Assembly: GCA_036510575.1 (NCBI GenBank)
Contig: DATCDR010000102.1
Location: 1 to 18,509 of the forward strand
From: DATCDR01 sp036510575
GTDB lineage: Bacteria; Actinomycetota; Acidimicrobiia; Acidimicrobiales; Bog-793
Direction of reading: 5' to 3'
Length of the DNA: 18,509 bases
Below the pieces are notes generated by a model. It saw nothing but the letters and a program-made list of their open reading frames with translations, was not told where the DNA came from and did not search any database. Made by a program: the position numbers and the translations under genes. This document shows, piece by piece, positions 6,640-11,540 of this stretch. The number at the start of each line of letters is the position of its first letter. Position 1 is the stretch's first letter.

Positions 6640-6663
6640 TGTACACTCTGTACGTGATGTACA
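6640..6663. promoter_or_regulatory. Probable Phd/YefM-type operator, three TGTAC boxes
   Basis: TGTACA at 6640, TGTACG at 6649 and TGTACA at 6658 are spaced exactly 9 bp apart. The first two also form a perfect inverted repeat GTACA-CTC-TGTAC (6641-6653). TGTACA is the reported core of the YefM-YoeB operator palindromes in E. coli, and the gene downstream encodes a Phd/YefM-like antitoxin. It lies about 118 bp upstream of the antitoxin ATG, so either there is a long leader or this is an upstream autoregulatory site. Confidence 0.6.
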
Positions 6664-6780
6664 TGACTTCAACCTTTAGCACCATGGCCGTGCGCCCGCC
6701 CTGATTGGACCTGCCGCGAGAGGACCGCCCCACAATCGGTCTTTCGTGATCGTCCCTACCGCAAACAAAGGAGCCCACAC

Positions 6781-7194
6781 ATGAACGTTCTAAGCGCGAC
6801 TGACGCGCGCAATCACTTTAAGGAGGTACTGGATGCTGCAACCGATGGGCGCAGCACCATCGTCAGACGAGACGGCCGCGACGACGCGGCAATCGTCGAT
6901 CTGGCCCGACTTCGATACGCACTTGAGCAGCTTTTGCCGCGTGCCGACGCCGTTAGCGAGGCCGGAGGATGGTCGCTGTTCATTCCCGGCCTGCCGATCG
7001 CCGCGGACGCCGAAGCGTTCGACGACGCCGTCGAAGAGATGGTCGAGGCGCTCCGTGAGTACGCCGAGGACTGGACGACGCGCTTGCGGCACGCTCCGAA
7101 TCACGCGAACAACTGGGGAGTTGTCCAGTTCGTCTATCTCAGCGACGACGCCGAGCTCCGCACCTGGATCGCCGGAGCGCCAACCGAGCGCTAA
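6781..7194 (+). CDS. Antitoxin with Phd/YefM-like N-terminus and HicB-like C-terminus
   Basis: 137 residues, ATG with strong AAAGGAG (6767-6773) seven bases upstream. Residues 1-50 follow the Phd/YefM pattern (VLSATDARNHFKEVLDAA, then the strand IVRRDGRDDAAIVDL), a DNA-binding fold that represses its own operon. Residues 62-100 (GGWSLFIPGLPIAAD, then an acidic helix EEMVEALREYAEDW) recall the HicB antitoxin core, which binds HicA-like toxins. The acidic C-terminal half fits neutralising a basic toxin. The toxin candidate starts 20 bp downstream and the TGTACA operator lies upstream, so the layout is that of a self-regulated type II toxin-antitoxin operon. The two-part domain reading is from pattern only; Phd-like at the N-terminus is the surer half. 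Confidence 0.78.
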   Translation: MNVLSATDARNHFKEVLDAATDGRSTIVRRDGRDDAAIVDLARLRYALEQLLPRADAVSEAGGWSLFIPGLPIAADAEAFDDAVEEMVEALREYAEDWTTRLRHAPNHANNWGVVQFVYLSDDAELRTWIAGAPTER

Positions 7195-7214
7195 CCGCAC
7201 CTGCGGAGCCCGAC

Positions 7215-7637
7215 GTGGCTAGGCATCCTGCTGCAACGCGCGCCGATCACCTCCGCTTTTGCGAACTGGAGGGCTGGAGCGAGGTCCGGTCTGGGAGCGG
7301 CTCTCGATCGCATCATCAGACCTTCGAGCTCCCCCTCTCCGACGGACGGATCCTCCGAACGCGGATTTCGCACCCGCCGGGCCGCCAGACTTACGGCGCG
7401 AGCATCTGGTCCCATATCCTCCGCGACCAGCTTGGCGTGACGCCTGACGAGTTTTGGGCCTGCGTGGCTCAAGGAATCCTTCCGCTCCGGTCCGCCTCGG
7501 AGCCCGAGGCGGTTTCCATTCCGGCCGACCTCGTACACCTACTCATCCACTCCGTCGGACTTTCCGAGGATGAGGTCCGGGCGATGTCAAAGGACGAAGC
7601 CGTGAAGCGGGCGACGGAGTTTTGGAGTACCTCCTAG
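7215..7637 (+). CDS. HicA-like toxin (putative translation-inhibiting RNase)
   Basis: 140 residues; GTG start with CGGAG (7204-7208) six bases upstream, 20 bp after the antitoxin stop. Residues 12-60 hold a HicA-like core: a helix (HLRFCELEGW), a strand (SEVRSGSGSRSHHQTFELPL) with the His pair where HicA toxins carry their conserved His, then DGRILRTRISHPP. HicA toxins are small dsRBD-fold mRNA interferases. The remainder (VTPDEFWACV, ILPLR and a helical C-terminus) is longer than in classical HicA of about 60 residues and marks a larger actinobacterial variant. The gene order antitoxin then toxin agrees with type II systems. The activity is inferred; the family link is moderate. Confidence 0.68.
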   Translation: MARHPAATRADHLRFCELEGWSEVRSGSGSRSHHQTFELPLSDGRILRTRISHPPGRQTYGASIWSHILRDQLGVTPDEFWACVAQGILPLRSASEPEAVSIPADLVHLLIHSVGLSEDEVRAMSKDEAVKRATEFWSTS

Positions 7638-7669
7638 ATTCCTGGTTAGGCGAGCGGTAACGAATCGGG

Positions 7670-7860
7670 CTACTCGAAGTACGCCTCGCCACGTCCTGGA
7701 GTCGGTAGCTAAACCGTCATGTGGGGGAGCTGGAGTTAGTACCGCGAGCAGCCTCTCGTCCACGACGAGGATCGGAGGCAGCGGGTGTTCCAGCAAGGCC
7801 TGTCCGCTGTCAATGCGACCCGCGAGATCTGACGCGAAACTGACGCGGCAGGGTCGCGAA
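7670..7860 (-). pseudogene. Possible remnant of a small hypothetical gene
   Basis: The leftward frame contains LLEHPLPPILVVDERLL and DGLATDSRTWRGVLRVARF, which look like a hydrophobic strand and a helix of a real protein, loosely PIN-like in style. It starts only from a TTG inside the 16-bp palindrome, overlaps the toxin gene at its end and shows no ribosome binding site. I cannot name the family with confidence. Confidence 0.2.
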
Positions 7861-7865
7861 CAGTG

Positions 7866-7890
7866 GTTGACCGCGGTCAACAGGGGTCAA
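7866..7890. repeat. 16-bp perfect palindrome plus extra half-site (IS-end-like)
   Basis: GTTGACCGCGGTCAAC (7866-7881) is a perfect palindrome and GGTCAA recurs at 7885-7890, followed by TAAAAGTA and, about 25 bp on, by GGCTAATTTTCGGCGGTCG. Repeated GGTCA boxes next to TTTTCGG-type sequence are reminiscent of IS21-family ends, but no transposase is present. A repressor operator is the alternative. Confidence 0.4.
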
Positions 7891-8100
7891 TAAAAGTACA
7901 AGCTCAACGGCTAATTTTCGGCGGTCGAGCTGGTACGTGTGGCGAGTCGGCCTATAGGCGGGGTTCAAAACTAGCCGATTCGCGCGTGCGAGATCGTCAA
8001 ATATGGCGTCTGAGCTCGTCTTTGGTCTCTCGATAATTTCTCGTTGTCTCAGGGTGGTTTTACGTTCTCTCGCGGACAAGGCGCGGACAAGTGAGATGAC

Positions 8101-8220
8101 TCAGGAGATCGAGTCGCCGGTAGCCCAGACCGTTAGGTAGGAGGAAAGCAGCCCAAGGAATTCTTCGATCTCGGGAGGACCAGCAGAAATAAGTTGCCCT
8201 ACTGGCGCCCAGTGAAGGAC
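8101..8220 (-). pseudogene. In-frame continuation of the HEPN-like gene past its stop
   Basis: After the TGA at 8221-8223, the same frame stays open for 39 codons to a TGA at 8101-8103 and reads like protein: VLHWAPVGQLISAGPPE, then a helix IEEFLGLLSSYLTVW. This suggests the TGA is a nonsense mutation, a sequencing error or a site of readthrough in a gene that originally ended at 8101. Confidence 0.5.
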
Positions 8221-8682
8221 TCAGCAGCGCTCGGTATTGCGAGCAGTGGCGATGCCGCGGTGATGCGCTATGTCGTTGCGCATGTGTCGAAGGTCGCCCA
8301 GGAGATCGCACTGCAGATCATCGGTCAAGAGACCCAGACCCCCGGCGATGAGCGCTCGGAACTCTTCCTCCCAGGAAGAGAAGACGGTGATAATCCAACC
8401 ATGTCCGATGAGGTCGATGTAGCTGCCGCCTTTGGACGACTTCGCAATTAGCTCCCGTAGCGGCCGCTGCACGAAGGGCGCGAACGCCTCATTCGGATCG
8501 CCTGAGCCAAAGAACATCGTGGGGTCCGTGTTGCCGAGGGCAATCGACTGCTGTAGCTGCTCGGTCAGTCGATCGGACTGCATGAGCATTGCCGTCTGCG
8601 CGTAAACCGCGGCGGCCGATACCTCTTGTAAACGCTCACGAAACTCTGTGACTGCCGCTTCTGCGCTCATGATCCCGATCAT
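8221..8682 (-). CDS. HEPN-like protein, probably truncated by a stop codon
   Basis: 153 residues from the ATG at 8680-8682; the ATG at 8668-8670 is an alternative, and neither has a clear ribosome binding site. The protein is mostly helical. Near the C-terminus DLRHMRNDIAHHRGIA carries R-N-D-I-A-H (Arg135 to His140), the R-x4-H signature of HEPN ribonuclease-like domains. Upstream are GGSYIDLIGHGWI and SSWEEEFRALI. HEPN proteins are commonly RNases in defence and toxin-antitoxin settings, and this one lies near a toxin-antitoxin pair and a tRNA gene. The frame ends at TGA 8221-8223 but continues with plausible protein to 8101, so the gene is probably a recent pseudogene or the product lost about 39 residues. 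Whether the remaining product is active is unknown. Confidence 0.62.
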   Translation of the reverse strand: MIGIMSAEAAVTEFRERLQEVSAAAVYAQTAMLMQSDRLTEQLQQSIALGNTDPTMFFGSGDPNEAFAPFVQRPLRELIAKSSKGGSYIDLIGHGWIITVFSSWEEEFRALIAGGLGLLTDDLQCDLLGDLRHMRNDIAHHRGIATARNTERC

Positions 8683-8707
8683 CGCGCAGGCCCGCGGATG
8701 AGGCTCC

Positions 8708-8739
8708 GTGCCACAGGCGTGCCACACCGTGTGGCACGC
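8708..8739. repeat. 23-bp palindrome with GTGCCAC repeats
   Basis: GCGTGCCACAC (8717-8727) and GTGTGGCACGC (8729-8739) are exact reverse complements around a single C. GTGCCAC also occurs at 8708-8714, 11 bp before the copy at 8719-8725, and inverted at 8731-8737. It lies between the HEPN-like gene and the 3' end of tRNA-Val. It could be a recombinase or repressor binding site, or a strong hairpin in the HEPN leader. Confidence 0.6.
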
Positions 8740-8829
8740 AGGGTGTTTTGAGGGACTCTGACGGGTAATTCCGGTTAATCCCTAAACCGCCATAAATCAG
8801 CCTCTACCTGCTGTTTAACATTGTTTTCC

Positions 8830-8906
8830 TGGTGGGCGCTAGAGGACTCGAACCTCCGACCTCAGCCGTGTGAAGGCTGCGCTCTAACCAACTGAGCTAA
8901 GCGCCC
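8830..8906 (-). tRNA. tRNA-Val (anticodon CAC)
   Basis: Complete cloverleaf on the minus strand. Acceptor GGGCGCT (8900-8906) pairs with AGCGCCC (8834-8840), followed by A and an encoded CCA (8830-8832). The D-arm has AGCTCAGTTGGTTAGAGC, and the anticodon stem CAGCC/GGCTG holds loop TTCACAC, giving CAC, which reads valine GUG codons. The T-arm is GGAGG-TTCGAGT-CCTCT. Its 3' end faces the accessory region, the usual side for integrated elements. Confidence 0.96.
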
Positions 8907-9203
8907 GATGAGCCCTCGGATGCGTCCGAGGGAGACACGAACCCGACGTATCGCTTGGAGCCGTCGCCGTTGCTTGCAACCATACGACATGGGAGTCTGA
9001 GCTGGGTACTGGACCCAACTCCTGCCTGGACAGCAGGGTCCTCCCAGGTCCGGCTCTATCGCGCTCGTGTGGGTTAAAATCAATACCACTCGACGTGCTG
9101 GGTCGCCTCGAAATGGGGCACAGGCTGCGATAACGATCGTGTTGCGCCCCCGAGCGCACGGAAGTGGAAGGGGCACGCAACGTCAGGCTCGCCCCGGCTC
9201 GCG
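8907..9203. other. Intergenic region upstream of the glycosyltransferase pair
   Basis: No gene is seen in this 297 bp, although the glycosyltransferase frame is open upstream of its ATG. It contains a perfect hairpin (8913-8932) just upstream of the tRNA and an AT-rich TTAAAAT (9074-9080), which may be a -10 element for the rightward genes. No convincing -35 box was found. Confidence 0.4.
8913..8932. repeat. Perfect 8-bp hairpin upstream of tRNA-Val
   Basis: CCCTCGGA (8913-8920) and TCCGAGGG (8925-8932) flank a tetraloop TGCG. No T-run follows on either strand. It lies 7 bp from the mature 5' end of tRNA-Val, so if transcribed it would be in the precursor leader. Confidence 0.55.
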
Positions 9204-10283
9204 ATGGTGACCGCTCGCACCGTCCCGTTCATGGGCGGGATCGAAACCCACGTAGACCAGGTTGCTGGACGCCTCGCCAAGCGTGGCCTAGATCTCACCG
9301 TTCTCACGACCGACATCACCGGCAAGCTGCCACCGACGGAGGAACGAGATGGTTTCGTAATTCGCCGCTTTCCGGCGTGGCCAAAGTCCAAGGACTACTA
9401 CGTGAGCCCAGCGCTCATGCGTGCGCTCGCCAATGGCGGCTTCGACGTCGTACACGTTCAGGGCGTGCACAACGCGGTGCCGCCGCTCGCCCTTGCGACG
9501 GCAGAACATCGTCGAATTCCTTCGCTCATAACGTTTCACACCGGCGGCAGCTCAAGTTCGTTCCGGAATGCGATCCGCGGTGTCCAATGGCGAGTCGAGG
9601 GTCCGGTTCTTCGAAGGGCGACTCGGCTCATCGCCGTCTGTGAATTCGAGGCCGATCTGTTCTCGCGCGCGCTCGGGGTGGATCGGAGCAAGATTTCCGT
9701 CGTTCGAAACGGCTCAGAGCGGCTACCCGTTAGCGATCGCGGGCCTCAAGAGAGCGGCACACCGCTGATTCTCTCGATCGGCCGCCTTGAGCGTTACAAG
9801 GGGCATCACCGTGCTATCGACGCGATGCCGTACGTGCTCAACAGCGCCCCTTCAGCTCGTCTCGTGATCGTCGGGAGTGGGCCCTACGAGCCGGAGCTCC
9901 GAAAGCAGGTGGCCGACCTCGGCCTTGGGGACTCGGTGAGCCTCGTCAGCTACGGACCGTCCGAGCGTGATCTCATGGGTGCGCTGGTGCGTTCAGCGGA
10001 CGTTGTGGTGCTGCTAAGCGAGTACGAAGCACACCCGGTGGCCGTGATGGAAGCGGTCGCGGAGGGGATCGACGTGGTCGTTTCGGCGACTTCGGGTCTG
10101 ACCGAACTCGGCCGAGACGGGATCGTTACGACCGTCGATCTGGACGCGCCCCCCGGCAAGGTCGCAGACGCGCTCCTCGAAGCGGCTCAGGCACGCCGAT
10201 GGGCTGCCGGGCCGCCCGCGCTGCACACCTGGGATGACTGTGCCGATGAACTTGCAGCGCTTTATCGAGAGGTGGCTGCATGA
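9204..10283 (+). CDS. GT4-family glycosyltransferase
   Basis: 359 residues with the GT-B layout of family 4 retaining glycosyltransferases. The N-terminal domain has the acceptor-side motif GGIETHVDQVAGRLAKRG (11-28) and DVVHVQGVHN; the C-terminal domain has LSIGRLERYKGH, VIVGSGPYEPEL and the nucleotide-sugar site EYEAHPVAVMEAVAEG. It should transfer a sugar from a nucleotide-sugar to a lipid or polysaccharide precursor at the cytoplasmic membrane face. No Shine-Dalgarno precedes ATG 9204, and in-frame codons just before it encode RLA, which would complete a typical first strand (RLAMVTAR), so the true start may be a little upstream or the mRNA leaderless. Its stop overlaps the next start (ATGA). 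Donor and acceptor cannot be told from sequence. Confidence 0.88.
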   Translation: MVTARTVPFMGGIETHVDQVAGRLAKRGLDLTVLTTDITGKLPPTEERDGFVIRRFPAWPKSKDYYVSPALMRALANGGFDVVHVQGVHNAVPPLALATAEHRRIPSLITFHTGGSSSSFRNAIRGVQWRVEGPVLRRATRLIAVCEFEADLFSRALGVDRSKISVVRNGSERLPVSDRGPQESGTPLILSIGRLERYKGHHRAIDAMPYVLNSAPSARLVIVGSGPYEPELRKQVADLGLGDSVSLVSYGPSERDLMGALVRSADVVVLLSEYEAHPVAVMEAVAEGIDVVVSATSGLTELGRDGIVTTVDLDAPPGKVADALLEAAQARRWAAGPPALHTWDDCADELAALYREVAA

Positions 10284-11488
10284 GGATCTTGATGCTCGCT
10301 CAGTTTTACCCGCCCGACATCGGTGGCGAGGAGCGACATGTTCGCAACCTTGCAATCGCGCTGTCGGCGAGGGGCCACTACGTCGAGGTGCTGACTACGG
10401 CCCTGCCAGTGACCGGCGCGGGGTCATTCGTCGAAGATGGAATCTTGATCCGAAGGGTTCGGACGAGCGCGCAGCGTCTGCCGGTGTATGGCGACGCTGC
10501 CCGACCGCACGCGATGCCGTTCCCCGATCCAGAGATGCAACACGCCATCAACGTCCAGCTAGAGCGGGGACACTACGACGTGGTCCACGCACACAACTGG
10601 ATCGTGAACTCAGCGATCACGCCCATTACGCGCCAGGCGGTGCCGCTCGTCCTTACGCTTCACGATTACGCACATATCTGTGCCGTGAAGCGCTACGTGT
10701 ACCACGGGAGCGTCTGCTCTGGTCCTGGCCCTTGGAAGTGCATCGAATGCGCGGCCGGTCACTACGGAGCGCTCGAGGGTCCAGCTACGGCCGCGGCGAA
10801 CTTCATCGCGGCTCGGCGCCGGAACTCGGGCGTGACGATCTACGTCACGGTGAGCTCTGCGGTCGCTAACTTCAATCGTCTCAGCCGTGGCAGCACGCCA
10901 TTTGAGGTGGTCCCCAACTTCGTGCCCGACGAGCTCGTCGAGGAGTGCCCGCCACAACCAGACGGCCCGATGCTCTTCGTCGGCGACCTGACCCAGCAAA
11001 AGGGCGTACTTGTACTCGCCGAGGCGTATCGACGCTTGAAGTCGCCCCCTGAACTGATCCTGGCAGGTCGACCGGCTCCAGGTGTGGAGCTGCCGTCGAT
11101 TCCTGGGATGCGGCTGATCGGTTCTCTGGCCCACGACGACGTGATGCCGCTCATCGCCTCTTCACGCCTGATGGTGGTGCCCTCGATCATGCCGGATCCC
11201 TGCCCGACGGTCGTCCTCGAAGCGATGGCGAAGGGTAGGCCAGTCGTCGCATCGGCGAACGGCGGTATCACCGACATGGTCAAAGACGGCGTGACGGGTC
11301 GACTGGTAACTCCCGAAGACCCAGCCGCTCTCGCTGAGGGGATCACGAGCGTGCTCGAAGGCGACGCCGCGGCGATGGGGTTCGAAGCACATCGGCACCT
11401 TCGTGGCTTTCTCGCATCGACGGTGGTCGAACGAATCGAGGGCATCTACGAACGCGCCCGACGTCTCGCCGCCGCACCTGCTGCCTAG
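10280..11488 (+). CDS. GT4-family glycosyltransferase, second of the coupled pair
   Basis: 402 residues; the ATG lies inside the ATGA overlap with the previous gene, so translation is coupled. The N-terminal domain opens with MRILMLAQFYPPDIGGEERH, a classic GT4 start, and has DVVHAHNW and LTLHDYAHIC. The C-terminal domain has LFVGDLTQQKGV, LILAGRP and the donor site MPDPCPTVVLEAMAKGRPVVAS with NGGITDMV. Cysteines in HICAVK, SVCSGPGPWKCIECAAG form a small cluster seen in a subset of GT4 enzymes and may bind metal or form a lid. Together with its neighbour it would add successive sugars to one glycan. No other cell-surface polysaccharide genes are in the window, so the product is unknown. Confidence 0.92.
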   Translation: MRILMLAQFYPPDIGGEERHVRNLAIALSARGHYVEVLTTALPVTGAGSFVEDGILIRRVRTSAQRLPVYGDAARPHAMPFPDPEMQHAINVQLERGHYDVVHAHNWIVNSAITPITRQAVPLVLTLHDYAHICAVKRYVYHGSVCSGPGPWKCIECAAGHYGALEGPATAAANFIAARRRNSGVTIYVTVSSAVANFNRLSRGSTPFEVVPNFVPDELVEECPPQPDGPMLFVGDLTQQKGVLVLAEAYRRLKSPPELILAGRPAPGVELPSIPGMRLIGSLAHDDVMPLIASSRLMVVPSIMPDPCPTVVLEAMAKGRPVVASANGGITDMVKDGVTGRLVTPEDPAALAEGITSVLEGDAAAMGFEAHRHLRGFLASTVVERIEGIYERARRLAAAPAA

Positions 11489-11540
11489 AGCAGCGACCCT
11501 GACAGCGGTCGTGCACCGCGACGCCGCTTCGCGTTCCGCA

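Larger units (their letters stand above)
5980..6780. other. 801-bp region with hairpins and a tmRNA-like tail, no clear gene
   Basis: No confident gene. It begins with an A-rich stretch after the receiver gene. It then holds a long hairpin (6106-6137), a doubtful small frame (6124-6300) directly followed by a GC-rich hairpin (6302-6326), a tmRNA/tRNA-3'-end-like segment (6485-6504), another hairpin (6565-6586) and the operator of the toxin-antitoxin pair (6640-6663). The density of inverted repeats and the absence of genes suggest an integration or rearrangement scar. Confidence 0.45.
7638..8220. other. 583-bp region of remnants between toxin and HEPN-like gene
   Basis: No intact gene. On the minus strand 7670-7860 reads as a protein-like fragment (PPILVVDERLLAVLTPAP, then TDSRTWRGVLRVAR) that has no good start and runs into the toxin's 3' end; it is probably a decayed gene. 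A perfect 16-bp palindrome lies at 7866-7881, followed by GGTCAA repeats and AT-rich DNA that look like an insertion-sequence end. From 8101 to 8220 lies the continuation of the HEPN-like frame beyond its stop. Confidence 0.4.

Noticed and set aside
6482..6679. 65-residue frame beginning WRWRESNSRP
   Set aside because: This translation is what results from reading the opposite strand of a tRNA/tmRNA tail and is a well-known type of spurious protein.
8221..8223. TGA read as selenocysteine in the HEPN-like gene
   Set aside because: No selenocysteine insertion hairpin was seen and HEPN proteins are not selenoproteins; a nonsense mutation is simpler.
5980..8830. CRISPR array
   Set aside because: The repeats found are isolated inverted repeats; no regularly spaced 25-40 bp direct repeats and no cas genes.
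7215..8906. Complete mobile element with integrase
   Set aside because: No integrase, transposase or duplicated tRNA-Val 3' end was found in the window; only scars and repeats support past integration.
10840..11445. Long minus-strand frame opposite the second glycosyltransferase
   Set aside because: Low-complexity S, T, A and R-rich translation with no motifs, opposite a clear GT4 gene.
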